Shown one piece after another: positions 21,185-35,300 of a DNA stretch of 64,000 nt; position 1 is the first letter of the stretch, and every line of letters starts with the position of its first letter. The stretch comes from Polydactylus sextarius. Lineage: Eukaryota > Chordata > Actinopteri > Polynemidae. The position numbers and the translations under genes were made by a program. The notes beneath the pieces are model-generated. The model did no database searches and had not been told where the DNA came from. It saw only the letters and a list, made by a program, of their open reading frames with translations. The stretch covers positions 2,908,501-2,972,500 of the forward strand of contig CM028917.1 of NCBI GenBank assembly GCA_016801845.1, written 5' to 3'.

Positions 21185-23500
21185 AACAGTGATGGGTTTT
21201 ATTCTTGGATTGGATCACTACAAATTAATTCCTGGTAGGCCACCTGATTATTCCATTTGTCTGCCTGCTCAAGATGATCTTGACAGCCTCTTACCTTTGT
21301 GGACTTCTTCCTATTTAGCCTTTGTCGACTGCCTGTCTGTTGTTACTGACGTGTTCCTTCTTCTCTGTTACATATAGTCCATATGTACATAGAATAATCC
21401 AGCTCTGGTCAGGGTACGTTCTTGCTTCTCTAAGACACTTGTAGCTTGTTCAGGCACACGTTATGGGTTAAACCACCTGTAAAACAGATGGTTTGGGGAT
21501 TGGTTGTGATGTTCTATACAACCCTAAAAGTCTGCTTAGCCCTTACAGACAGTACCCCAGTCTTTTGGGGAATGTTTAATTGGTTCCCGAGCACAATACC
21601 GTCTTATTTTGGCTGAATTCCAGTGAATTTCAATTAGAGAGCTACGACAACAACAGTGCAACAACATAAAGGACATAGACCAGCTGATTGTTGTGGGGGA
21701 AAGATGATCTGAAAAACGTTTCTGTTCTTGTTGCAACAGCTAAGTCTAGTTCAAATATGGCTCCAGGACCAACTGTCTTTCTGAGACATTCTTCTTGTTC
21801 CACCAAAGCAGAAAAAAGAAAGATTTGAGGAAACCAATTTGAAGTTCACACACAAGACTTGAACACTCAGAATCTTCTTGTTCTTGGTACTACTTTATTG
21901 ATTATATCTACATCCTTGAAACCATGTCAGAGCTCTGGGGGAAGATAGGACTTGAACCATAAGCAAACAGCTCCCTACTGATCAAATTGTATAACATACA
22001 GATTGTACACCAGATCCTTAAAGAAAAACCCTCTCAAAATAGACAGGTACCAAGTTTGTCTTTTTCAGTTTTCTTTCAGTTGTTCTGCTTGTCCCTCTGG
22101 TTCAAACTCATGTCCTCCTTGGAGAACTTTGAATATCAAGACCCAAACAGCACTTAAATGGCTACTTGTAGGGTGTTGCTACATCTGGAATATACATGGA
22201 CAAAGTCTTGATGCAATACAAAACTTTTTTCTGGAATAAAGATCAAGTAAACTTTTAATCTGACCTGCTCTGACTCTGCATTCTGACGTGGTGTCTTCAC
22301 ACTTTTACTAGATCTGTTGCACAATAGAAATTGTATTTTTAAAAAGAAGAAATGATCTTATTCGAAAACTCACTCTTTCACAAGAAACAAAGTGCTCAGT
22401 ATATGGTGAGCAAGGTAAAACAGTGCAGCTTTACAGAAGATCCTAACATCTACAAATACATGGAATAGAATGACATTTTAGGGAAAACTTTCAGTTATTA
22501 TTGGTTTAGGGATGCAAAATCTGAAGTGTAGAACCTCATGTAAGTTTCCTCTACCTAAAGGGCAACACTGGTATTGTAAGACAACGTTTACAGTAGTAAA
22601 CAGTGATGCCCAGCACAGAATAGTACTATAGTAATTGGTTGGGCTGCATGTTTGGACCTAATTGTTTGAATCTAAACGTAAAAGGATATAAAAAGTATAA
22701 AACCCATGAACTGAATTCACCTGAAACTCACTTCCTTCATCTGTGTATCATATAAGACTAACAATACTGTAAATCAAAGTAATGAGTTGCCAAAAATGAT
22801 ATTAATAGACATGGTTGCAGCTGCACTTGGCTCAGTAAACTGTATCAGTATTCTTTTTAACTATGTTACTATAAATGAATCACTGAGTAATAAAGTATAT
22901 GTTTATTTAAACTGTTTCAGAATTCACAAAGCAACAGATTAATAACCACGTTACTTTTGGAGATAAAGTGAAACAGAAGTATTGGTTTGTTTCTAGATCA
23001 AATGTCTTTATCAGAAGGAAAAGTGCAACAGTTTGGTCTATCAGACAATGACAAAGTGGAATAAATGAATAAAGTAGATGACAATAAATGGTTGGATGGT
23101 TTGGGTAATGATGCGACAGAATGTGATCTGGCTATTTAATGTATGGCTATATTATATATAGTGAGGTATCTATTTATCTATGAACTGTAAAGATTAAAAT
23201 GTTGGTCTTGAGAAGAAAGTAAGGTTTTACTTTTCTGCAACGGTCAATGGGTCAATGCTTGAATTGATGGCTGAATAGATAAATAACTTTGGAAGGGGTT
23301 GGTGTTGGCCTGACAACACAAAAACCTCCTAAAATCTTAAAAGTGAAGTCATGGTGATAATTATAAAGTTATGAAAGAAAAACTAAAGACAGACACAAAG
23401 ATGGCAAAAGATGCAGGAAGAACATGAAAGAAAAGAGCATGTCTACAGCTGTCTGCATTTGAAAAATATTACGTGAAAAATGCGTAACAAAGAGTGATTA
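21185..23500. other. Spacer without recognisable genes
   Basis: I see no conserved coding frame, splice-site set or repeat ends in this AT-rich 2.3 kb. Open frames are short and have no recognisable motif. Confidence 0.5.
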
Positions 23501-23770
23501 CAGAAAGATGTCATAGTTAAATTTGCAGATGACAATGTTGGTTTGGTGATTAACGACAGTGAACTTGTAGAGAGGAGGTCCAAACACTGGTTGGTTGATG
23601 TGAGGCCAATGATCTCATCCTCAACACAAAGGAATCACTGGAGTTGATTATCGACATGAGGAAAAGCAAGAAAAGGCCCCAAAAAATATGCTGAGCAGGA
23701 GGTTGAGCAGGCTGTGGATGTCAAATACCTTAGTGTCCATTTATGTTTTGGTTGTGACCTCAGATGTAAA
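23500..23770 (+). pseudogene. Decayed non-LTR reverse transcriptase fragment
   Basis: Translation across frames gives KFADDN (an RT palm motif; FADD is the catalytic box), then NDLILNTKESLELIIDMRK and a DVKYLSVHL-like segment. This order matches the FADDT...NNL.LN..KTKE..VDFRR...FKFLGV region of fish L2/Rex/CR1-type LINEs. Stops and frame changes interrupt it. It is too degraded for a family name. Confidence 0.6.
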
Positions 23771-24035
23771 AGGATGAAGAAAGTCCAAACTGTTTGTCCG
23801 ATGAAGTGAATTTGACGATGAATTTCCGTTATATTATACTGTGATTGAATCTGCTAAGTGACAGTTGCTACATTTTAAACAGATAAAATTTAAATTGAGC
23901 ATCAACAATGAGTATTGATTTTTGAGACTTTTACGAGAACCACTATAAGACGGTAGTCTGGCAGCGCAGAACGCTCTGTTTGATGTGCAGTGAACTGCTG
24001 AGCTAATGCTTTAACTCACATTTTCCATTGATTTA

Positions 24036-24590
24036 TACACTGACTGGCCAAAAAAAAAAAAAAAAGTTGCTACCTGATGAAGTGATGACCCATCATACCT
24101 AGTGATACTGTTACAAGCCTGTGGGGGCTGTGCTATGATCTGGGGTTGCTGCAGTTGGTCAGATCTGGGTTCAGCAACATTATTTGCCTAAAGAATGAGG
24201 TCAGCTGACTACTTGAATATACTGAATGACCAGGTTATTTTTTCTTGCCTGATGGCAACGGGCATATTCCAAGATGACAATACCAGGATTCATCGGGTTA
24301 AATTATGAAAGAGTTGTTCAGGGAGCAGGAGACATCATTTTTACACATCAATTGGCTACAGAGTCCAGACCTTAACCTTATTGTGAATCTCTGGGACGTG
24401 CTGGAGAAGACTTTGCACAGTGGTCCGACTCTGCCATCATCAAGACAAGATCTCGGTGAAAAATTAATGCAACACTGGACGGAAATTAATCTTGTGACAA
24501 TGCAGAAGCTTATTGAAACAACGCCACAGTGATCGCATGCTGTAATCAAAGCTAAAGGAACGAAACAGCTAGGAAACCAGCTCTGTATTA
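24036..24590 (+). pseudogene. Tc1-type transposon remnant
   Basis: A TIR-like start (TA then CACTGACTGGCC and an A-run, 24036-24065) is followed by degraded transposase. The frame 24305-24532 reads LQSPDLNLIVNLWDVLEKTL, the C-terminal signature of Tc1 transposases. In active copies the segment is SPDLNPIENLW, where E is the third catalytic acid; here it is V, so the protein would be inactive. The right terminal repeat is not visible. Confidence 0.75.
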
Positions 24591-25068
24591 TTAGCATGAC
24601 AGCATATATAATCAGTAGTAAAAGCATGTGGTAAAACATGAACCATATAGACCAGACTCAGACCTTTCATCTTACAAACACATTTATTTTTAATTCAAAA
24701 CATGTTTGTTGTGCCAAAACATAAAAAAAAAAAAAACGAATAACCCCTAACTGCAATTTCTTCTCCTTCATTGTCTCTCCTCTCTGTCAAAGTAAAAGTC
24801 AAGACAAAAGACAGTTACAAACAAATCACTGACTAGAAGAAGAACAAATCAGTGAAAATTAGATAAATGGATATTTACCTGTTTACAGGAGGGAGATCAC
24901 ACACCATTCTGCCCTCCCATCATCTCTCTCACATCCAATCAGAATCCTCAAATTGCTCATACAACATGTAATTAGTGACAACAACAACAACAATAGTAAC
25001 AGTAGCAGAAACAATATCAACAACATCCTGTCTTAGCTTATATTCTACCCTGGCTCAAACTATCTTAT

Positions 25069-25372
25069 CTTAATTCAATTCAATTCAATTCAATTTACTG
25101 TTATGTGTATCATCCCAAATCATAAGGAAAAACACATTTATCTCAAGGCACTTGAATTGTAATATTAAAAAAAACAAAACAAAAAAAAAACCCCAACAGT
25201 TCCCACAATGAGCAAGCACTTGGCGACAGTGGAGAGGAAAAACTCCCTTTTAACAGGAAGAAACCTCCAGCAGAACCAGGCTCAGAGTGGACGGTCATCT
25301 GCCTCGACCGGTTGGGGGCGGGAGGGACAAAATAAAAGAGAGAAAATGGAAATGGAGAGACAGGGAAAGCGG
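25069..25372. repeat. Teleost dispersed-repeat core inside each array unit (first copy shown)
   Basis: This part of the unit holds AATTCAATTCAATTTACTG, CTCAAGGCACTTG, ATGAGCAAGCACTTGGCGAC and GGAAAAACTCCCTTTTAACA, a string found widely dispersed in fish genomes. The minus-strand reading of its left part matches the retroposon tail at 7816-7890. The array unit therefore seems to have been built around a dispersed element. Equivalent positions repeat about every 1337 bases to the right. Confidence 0.7.
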
Positions 25373-26199
25373 CAACAGCAGCAATATCCTGTTATCCTCT
25401 CCTATCTTGTATCCCAGTTTAGCTCACAGTGTTTTAACCTGTGTCCTCCCTTATCTTACTCCAACTTATCCTATTATATATATTATATATTATATCCTAT
25501 CTAAGTTTATTGTCTTGCATCTGATTCTTGGCACAGACACTTACCTGAATGACTTACCTTCAGTAGCAGCAGCAGCTCTATTACACCCAATCACAATCCT
25601 CAAATTCCCCACTCACATAAACAGTAACAACAACGGCAGTAGCAGTCCAACGAGTCCACTTGAAGGTCGAGTCCGTCTGAGGGTGGAGACAAATACAAGA
25701 GTTAGAACCTCAACTCCACTTCTCATACACATACCAGTACCAGTTACACAGTTCATCAACTGCATTAACATAATAACTGTTAGTTATAACTTCATTCAAT
25801 TAAAAATACCGTGAGGGACGAGCTGGAGGCTGGTCTGGATCCCGGGGTTTGGAAGCACAACTGGCGCCCATTTGAAGGCCGAGCTCACCTGAGGTTGGAA
25901 ACAAATAGAAGCGTTAACACCTCTGCTACACTTTTTACATCTGTCAGTCATACCTTCATTTAATTAAAAATACCCTGAGAGGGACGAGCTGGAGGCTGGT
26001 CGGGCAGCCATGTCCTGGAAGCACAACCGCAGTCCACCTCTGCACCACCTGAGGGTGGAAGTAAATACAAGTGTTAGACATCGGCTCAACGTACCACGTC
26101 AGTCAATCAAAAGTAGTCCAAAACAGTAACACTCCAAATAAAAGTCATACATTGACGTGCTCTAACGAAGAATCAGTAGATGTGTCACATTAAAAATCT

Positions 26200-26360
26200 T
26201 ATCATTTTTTATATCCTATTTCATCTGATCTTATTCTTAGTGCAGAGATTCTTACCTGAATGGCTTACTCTCAGCGTCCGCAGCTCTCTCACATCCAATC
26301 AGAAACCCTTAAATTGCTCATACAACATGTAATTAGTGACAACAACAATAGTAACAGTAG
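26200..26360. repeat. Internal half-repeat of the array unit (representative copy)
   Basis: This segment (CATCTGATCTTATTCTTAG, CTTACCTGAATGGCTTAC, TCACATCCAATCAGAAAC, ACAACAATAGTAACAGTAGC) is a diverged copy of 25505-25645 within the same unit (CTTACCTGAATGACTTACC, ACACCCAATCACAATCCTC, GTAACAACAACGGCAGTAGC). A second internal pair, with GACGAGCTGGAGGCTGGTC, occurs at about 25817 and 25985. The unit thus contains older duplications. Confidence 0.7.
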
Positions 26361-29300
26361 CAGAAACAATATCAACAACATCCTGTCTTAGCTTATATTC
26401 TACCCTGGCTCAAACTATCTTATCTTAATTCAGTTCAATTTACTGTTATGTGTATCATCCCAAATCATGAAGAAAAATACATTTATCTCAAGGCACTTGA
26501 ATTGTAATATTATAGAGTAGAAAAACCCCCCAACAGTTCCCACAATGAGCAAGCACTTGGTGCAAGTGGAGAGGAAAAACTCCCTTTTAACAGGAAGAAA
26601 CCTCCAGCAGAACCAGGCTCAGAGTGGACGGTCATCTGCCTCGACCGGTTGGGGGCGGGAGGGACAAAATAAAAGAGAGAAAATGGAAATGGAGAGACAG
26701 GGAAAGCGGCAACAGCAGCAATATCCTGTTATCCTCTCCTATCTTGTATCCCAGTTTAGCTCACAGTGTTTTAACCTGTGTCCTCCCTTATCTTACTCCA
26801 ACTTATCCTATTATATATATTATATATTATATCCCATCTAAGTTTATTGTCTTGCATCTGATTCTTGGCACAGACACTTACCTGAATGACTTACCTTCAG
26901 TAGCAGCAGCAGCTCTATTACACCCAATCACAATCCTCAAATTCCCCACTCACATAAACAGTAACAACAACGGCAGTAGCAGTCCAACGAGTCCACTTGA
27001 AGGTCGAGTCCGTCTGAGGGTGGAGACAAATACAAGAGTTAGAACCTCAACTCCACTTCTCATACACATACCAGTACCAGTTACACAGTTCATCAACTGC
27101 ATTAACATAATAACTGTTAGTTATAACTTCATTCAATTAAAAATACCGTGAGGGACGAGCTGGAGGCTGGTCTGGATCCCGGGGTTTGGAAGCACAACTG
27201 GCGCCCATTTGAAGGCCGAGCTCACCTGAGGTTGGAAACAAATAGAAGCGTTAACACCTCTGCTACACTTTTTACATCTGTCAGTCATACCTTCATTTAA
27301 TTAAAAATACCCTGAGAGGGACGAGCTGGAGGCTGGTCGGGCAGCCATGTCCTGGAAGCACAACCGCAGTCCACCTCTGCACCACCTGAGGGTGGAAGTA
27401 AATACAAGTGTTAGACATCGGCTCAACGTACCACGTCAGTCAATCAAAAGTAGTCCAAAACAGTAACACTCCAAATAAAAGTCATACATTGACGTGCTCT
27501 AACGAAGAATCAGTAGATGTGTCACATTAAAAATCGTATCATTTTTTATATCCTATTTCATCTGATCTTATTCTTAGTGCAGAGATTCTTACCTGAATGG
27601 CTTACTCTCAGCGTCCGCAGCTCTCTCACATCCAATCAGAAACCCTTAAATTGCTCATACAACATGTAATTAGTGACAACAACAATAGTAACAGTAGCAG
27701 AAACAATATCAACAACATCCTGTCTTAGCTTATATTCTACCCTGGCTCAAACTATCTTATCTTAATTCATTTCAATTTACTGTTATGTGTATCATCCCAA
27801 ATCATGAAGAAAAATACATTTATCTCAAGGCACTTGAATTGTAATATTATAGAGTAGAAAACCCCCCAACAGTTCCCACAATGAGCAAGCACTTGGTGCA
27901 AGTGGAGAGGAAAAACTCCCTTTTAACAGGAAGAAACCTCCAGCAGAACCAGGCTCAGAGTGGACGGTCATCTGCCTCGACCGGTTGGGGGCGGGAGGGA
28001 CAAAATAAAAAGAGAGAAAATGGAAATGGAGAGACAGGGAAAGCGGCAACAGCAGCAATATCCTGTTATCCTCTCCTATCTTGTATCCCAGTTTAGCTCA
28101 CAGTGTTTTAACCTGTGTCCTCCCTTATCTTACTCCAACTTATCCTATTATATATATTATATATTATATCCCATCTAAGTTTATTGTCTTGCATCTGATT
28201 CTTGGCACAGACACTTACCTGAATGACTTACCTTCAGTAGCAGCAGCAGCTCTATTACACCCAATCACAATCCTCAAATTCCCCACTCACATAAACAGTA
28301 ACAACAACGGCAGTAGCAGTCCAACGAGTCCACTTGAAGGTCGAGTCCGTCTGAGGGTGGAGACAAATACAAGAGTTAGAACCTCAACTCCACTTCTCAT
28401 ACACATACCAGTACCAGTTACACAGTTCATCAACTGCATTAACATAATAACTGTTAGTTATAACTTCATTCAATTAAAAATACCGTGAGGGACGAGCTGG
28501 AGGCTGGTCTGGATCCCGGGGTTTGGAAGCACAACTGGCGCCCATTTGAAGGCCGAGCTCACCTGAGGTTGGAAACAAATAGAAGCGTTAACACCTCTGC
28601 TACACTTTTTACATCTGTCAGTCATACCTTCATTTAATTAAAAATACCCTGAGAGGGACGAGCTGGAGGCTGGTCGGGCAGCCATGTCCTGGAAGCACAA
28701 CCGCAGTCCACCTCTGCACCACCTGAGGGTGGAAGTAAATACAAGTGTTAGACATCGGCTCAACGTACCACGTCAGTCAATCAAAAGTAGTCCAAAACAG
28801 TAACACTCCAAATAAAAGTCATACATTGGCGTGCTCTAACGAAGAATCAGTAGATGTGTCACATTAAAAATCTTATCATTTTTTATATCCTATTTCATCT
28901 GATCTTATTCTTAGTGCAGAGATTCTTACCTGAATGGCTTACTCTCAGCGTCCGCAGCTCTCTCACATCCAATCAGAAACCCTTAAATTGCTCATACAAC
29001 ATGTAATTAGTGACAACAACAATAGTAACAGTAGCAGAAACAATATCAACAACATCCTGTCTTAGCTTATATTCTACCCTGGCTCAAACTATCTTATCTT
29101 AATTCAGTTCAATTTACTGTTATGTGTATCATCCCAAATCATGAAGAAAAATACATTTATCTCAAGGCACTTGAATTGTAATATTATAGAGTAGAAAAAC
29201 CCCCCAACAGTTCCCACAATGAGCAAGCACTTGGTGCAAGTGGAGAGGAAAAACTCCCTTTTAACAGGAAGAAACCTCCAGCAGAACCAGGCTCAGAGTG

Positions 29301-32300
29301 GACGGTCATCTGCCTCGACGGTTTGGGGCGGGAGGGACAAAATAAAAGAGAGAAAATGGAAATGGAGAGACAGGGAAAGCGGCAACAGCAGCAATATCCT
29401 GTTATCCTCTCCTATCTTGTATCCCAGTTTAGCTCACAGTGTTTTAACCTGTGTCCTCCCTTATCTTACTCCAACTTATCCTATATATATATATTATATT
29501 ATATCCCATCTAAGTTTATTGTCTTGCATCTGATTCTTGGCACAGACACTTACCTGAATGACTTACCTTCAGTAGCAGCAGCAGCTCTATTACACCCAAT
29601 CACAATCCTCAAATTCCCCACTCACATAAACAGTAACAACAACGGCAGTAGCAGTCCAACGAGTCCACTTGAAGGTCGAGTCCGTCTGAGGGTGGAGACA
29701 AATACAAGAGTTAGAACCTCAACTCCACTTCTCATACACATACCAGTACCAGTTACACAGTTCATCAACTGCATTAACATAATAACTGTTAGTTATAACT
29801 TCATTCAATTAAAAATACCGTGAGGGACGAGCTGGAGGCTGGTCTGGATCCCGGGGTTTGGAAGCACAACTGGCGCCCATTTGAAGGTCGAGCTCACCTG
29901 AGGTTGGAAACAAATAGAAGCGTTAACACCTCTGCTACACTTTTTACATCTGTCAGTCATACCTTCATTTAATTAAAAATACCCTGAGAGGGGGAGCTGG
30001 AGGCTGGTCGGGCAGCCATGTCCTGGAAGCACAACCGCAGTCCACCTCTGCACCACCTGAGGGTGGAAGTAAATACAAGTGTTAGACATCGGCTCAACGT
30101 ACCACGTCAGTCAATCAAAAGTAGTCCAAAACAGTAACACTCCAAATAAAAGTCATACATTGACGTGCTCTAACGAAGAATCAGTAGATGTGTCACATTA
30201 AAAATCTTATCATTTTTTATATCCTATTTCATCTGATCTTATTCTTAGTGCAGAGATTCTTACCTGAATGGCTTACTCTCAGCGTCCGCAGCTCTCTCTC
30301 ACATCCAATCAGAAACCCTTAAATTGCTCATACAACATGTAATTAGTGACAACAACAATAGTAACAGTAGCAGAAACAATATCAACAACATCCTGTCTTA
30401 GCTTATATTCTACCCTGGCTCAAACTATCTTATCTTAATTCAGTTCAATTTACTGTTATGTGTATCATCCCAAATCATGAAGAAAAATACATTTATCTCA
30501 AGGCACTTGAATTGTAATATTATAGAGTAGAAAACCCCCCAACAGTTCCCACAATGAGCAAGCACTTGGTGCAAGTGGAGAGGAAAAACTCCCTTTTAAC
30601 AGGAAGAAACCTCCAGCAGAACCAGGCTCAGAGTGGACGGTCATCTGCCTCGACCGGTTGGGGGCGGGAGGGACAAAATAAAAGAGAGAAAATGGAAATG
30701 GAGAGACAGGGAAAGCGGCAACAGCAGCAATATCCTGTTATCCTCTCCTATCTTGTATCCCAGTTTAGCTCACAGTGTTTTAACCTGTGTCCTCCCTTAT
30801 CTTACTCCAACTTATCCTATTATATATATATTATATATTATATCCTACCTAAGTTTATTTTCTTGCATCTGATTCTTGGCACAGACACTTACCTGAATGA
30901 CTTACCTTCAGTAGCAGCAGCAGCTCTATTACACCCAATCACAATCCTCAAATTCCCCACTCACATAAACAGTAACAACAACGGCAGTAGCAGTCCAACG
31001 AGTCCACTTGAAGGTCGAGTCCGTCTGAGGGTGGAGACAAATACAAGAGTTAGAACCTCAACTCCACTTCTCATACACATACCAGTACCAGTTACACAGT
31101 TCATCAACTGCATTAACATAATAACTGTTAGTTATAACTTCATTCAATTAAAAATACCGTGAGGGACGAGCTGGAGGCTGGTCTGGATCCCGGGGTTTGG
31201 AAGCACAACTGGCGCCCATTTGAAGGCCGAGCTCACCTGAGGTTGGAAACAAATAGAAGCGTTAACACCTGTGCTACACTTTTTACATCTGTCAGTCATA
31301 CCTTCATTTAATTAAAAATACCCTGAGAGGGACGAGCTGGAGGCTGGTCGGGCAGCCATGTCCTGGAAGCACAACCGCAGTCCACCTCTGCACCACCTGA
31401 GGGTGGAAGTAAATACAAGTGTTAGACATCGGCTCAACGTACCACGTCAGTCAATCAAAAGTAGTCCAAAACAGTAACACTCCAAATAAAAGTCATACAT
31501 TGACGTGCTCTAACGAAGAATCAGTAGATGTGTCACATTAAAAATCGTATCATTTTTTATATCCTATTTCATCTGATCTTATTCTTAGTGCAGAGATTCT
31601 TACCTGAATGGCTTACTCTCAGCGTCCGCAGCTCTCTCACATCCAATCAGAAACCCTTAAATTGCTCATCCAACATGTAATTAGTGACAACAACAATAGT
31701 AACAGTAGCAGAAACAATATCAACAACATCCTGTCTTAGCTTATATTCTACCCTGGCTCAAACTATCTTATCTTAATTCAGTTCAATTTACTGTTATGTG
31801 TATCATCCCAAATCATGAAGAAAAATACATTTATCTCAAGGCACTTGAATTGTAATATTATAGAGTAGAAAACCCCCCAACAGTTCCCACAATGAGCAAG
31901 CACTTGGTGCAAGTGGAGAGGAAAAACTCCCTTTTAACAGGAAGAAACCTCCAGCAGAACCAGGCTCAGAGTGGACGGTCATCTGCCTCGACCGGTTGGG
32001 GGCGGGAGGGACAAAATAAAAGAGAGAAAATGGAAATGGAGAGACAGGGAAAGCGGCAACAGCAGCAATATCCTGTTATCCTCTCCTATCTTGTATCCCA
32101 GTTTAGCTCACAGTGTTTTAACCTGTGTCCTCCCTTATCTTACTCCAACTTATCCTATATATATATATTATATATTATATCCCATCTAAGTTTATTTTCT
32201 TGCATCTGATTCTTGGCACAGACACTTACCTGAATGACTTACCTTCAGTAGCAGCAGCAGCTCTATTACACCCAATCACAATCCTCAAATTCCCCACTCA

Positions 32301-35300
32301 CATAAACAGTAACAACAACGGCAGTAGCAGTCCAACGAGTCCACTTGAAGGTCGAGTCCGTCTGAGGTGGAGACAAATACAAGAGTTAGAACCTCAACTC
32401 CACTTCTCATACACATACCAGTACCAGTTACACAGTTCATCAACTGCATTAACATAATAACTGTTAGTTATAACTTCATTCAATTAAAAATACCGTGAGG
32501 GACGAGCTGGAGGCTGGTCTGGATCCCGGGTTTGGAAGCACAACTGGCGCCCATTTGAAGGCCGAGCTCACCTGAGGTTGGAAACAAATAGAAGCGTTAA
32601 CACCTCTGCTACACTTTTTACATCTGTCAGTCATACCTTCATTTAATTAAAAATACCCTGAGAGGGACGAGCTGGAGGCTGGTCGGGCAGCCATGTCCTG
32701 GAAGCACAACCGCAGTCCACCTCTGCACCACCTGAGGGTGGAAGTAAATACAAGTGTTAGACATCGGCTCAACGTACCACGTCAGTCAATCAAAAGTAGT
32801 CCAAAACAGTAACACTCCAAATAAAAGTCATACATTGACGTGCCCTAACGAAGAATCAGTAGATGTGTCACATTAAAAAATCTTATCATTTTTTATATCC
32901 TATTTCATCTGATCTTATTCTTAGTGCAGAGATTCTTACCTGAATGGCTTACTCTCAGCGTCCGCAGCTCTCTCACATCCAATCAGAAACCCTTAAATTG
33001 CTCATACAACATGTAATTAGTGACAACAACAATAGTAACAGTAGCAGAAACAATATCAACAACATCCTGTCTTAGCTTATATTCTACCCTGGCTCAAACT
33101 ATCTTATCTTAATTCAGTTCAATTTACTGTTATGTGTATCATCCCAAATCATGAAGAAAAATACATTTATCTCAAGGCACTTGAATTGTAATATTATAGA
33201 GTAGAAAACCCCCAACAGTTCCCACAATGAGCAAGCACTTGGTGCAAGTGGAGAGGAAAAACTCCCTTTTAACAGGAAGAAACCTCCAGCAGAACCAGGC
33301 TCAGAGTGGACGGTCATCTGCCTCGACCGGTTGGGGGCGGGAGGGACAAAATAAAAGAGAGAAAATGGAAATGGAGAGACAGGGAAAGCGGCAACAGCAG
33401 CAATATCCTGTTATCCTCTCCTATCTTGTATCCCAGTTTAGCTCACAGTGTTTTAACCTGTGTCCTCCCTTATCTTACTCCAACTTATCCTATATATATA
33501 TATATATATATTATATCCCATCTAAGTTTATTGTCTTGCATCTGATTCTTGGCACAGACACTTACCTGAATGACTTACCTTCAGTAGCAGCAGCAGCTCT
33601 ATTACACCCAATCACAATCCTCAAATTCCCCACTCACATAAACAGTAACAACAACGGCAGTAGCAGTCCAACGAGTCCACTTGAAGGTCGAGTCCGTCTG
33701 AGGTGGAGACAAATACAAGAGTTAGAACCTCAACTCCACTTCTCATACACATACCAGTACCAGTTACACAGTTCATCAACTGCATTAACATAATAACTGT
33801 TAGTTATAACTTCATTCAATTAAAAATACCGTGAGGGACGAGCTGGAGGCTGGTCTGGATCCCGGGGTTTGGAAGCACAACTGGCGCCCATTTGAAGGCC
33901 GAGCTCACCTGAGGTTGGAAACAAATAGAAGCGTTAACACCTCTGCTACACTTTTTACATCTGTCAGTCATACCTTCATTTAATTAAAAATACCCTGAGA
34001 GGGGACGAGCTGGAGGCTGGTCGGGCAGCCATGTCCTGGAAGCACAACCGCAGTCCACCTCTGCACCACCTGAGGGTGGAAGTAAATACAAGTGTTAGAC
34101 ATCGGCTCAACGTACCACGTCAGTCAATCAAAAGTAGTCCAAAACAGTAACACTCCAAATAAAAGTCATACATTGACGTGCTCTAACGAAGAATCAGTAG
34201 ATGTGTCACATTAAAAATCGTATCATTTTTTATATCCTATTTCATCTGATCTTATTCTTAGTGCAGAGATTCTTACCTGAATGGCTTACTCTCAGCGTCC
34301 GCAGCTCTCTCTCACATCCAATCAGAAACCCTTAAATTGCTCATACAACATGTAATTAGTGACAACAACAATAGTAACAGTAGCAGAAACAATATCAACA
34401 ACATCCTGTCTTAGCTTATATTCTACCCTGGCTCAAACTATCTTATCTTAATTCAGTTCAATTTACTGTTATGTGTATCATCCCAAATCATGAAGAAAAA
34501 TACATTTATCTCAAGGCACTTGAATTGTAATATTATAGAGTAGAAAACCCCCCAACAGTTCCCACAATGAGCAAGCACTTGGTGCAAGTGGAGAGGAAAA
34601 ACTCCCTTTTAACAGGAAGAAACCTCCAGCAGAACCAGGCTCAGAGTGGACGGTCATCTGCCTCGACCGGTTGGGGGGGGGGAGGGACAAAATAAAAGAG
34701 AGAAAATGGAAATGGAGAGACAGGGAAAGCGGCAACAGCAGCAATATCCTGTTATCCTCTCCTATCTTGTATCCCAGTTTAGCTCACAGTGTTTTAACCT
34801 GTGTCCTCCTTATCTTACTCCAACTTATCCTATTATATATATTATATATTATATCCCATCTAAGTTTATTGTCTTGCATCTGATTCTTGGCACAGACACT
34901 TACCTGAATGACTTACCTTCAGTAGCAGCAGCAGCTCTATTACACCCAATCACAATCCTCAAATTCCCCACTCACATAAACAGTAACAACAACGGCAGTA
35001 GCAGTCCAACGAGTCCACTTGAAGGTCGAGTCCGTCTGAGGTGGAGACAAATACAAGAGTTAGAACCTCAACTCCACTTCTCATACACATACCAGTACCA
35101 GTTACACAGTTCATCAACTGCATTAACATAATAACTGTTAGTTATAACTTCATTCAATTAAAAATACCGTGAGGGACGAGCTGGAGGCTGGTCTGGATCC
35201 CGGGGTTTGGAAGCACAACTGGCGCCCATTTGAAGGTCGAGCTCACCTGAGGTTGGAAACAAATAGAAGCGTTAACACCTCTGCTACACTTTTTACATCT

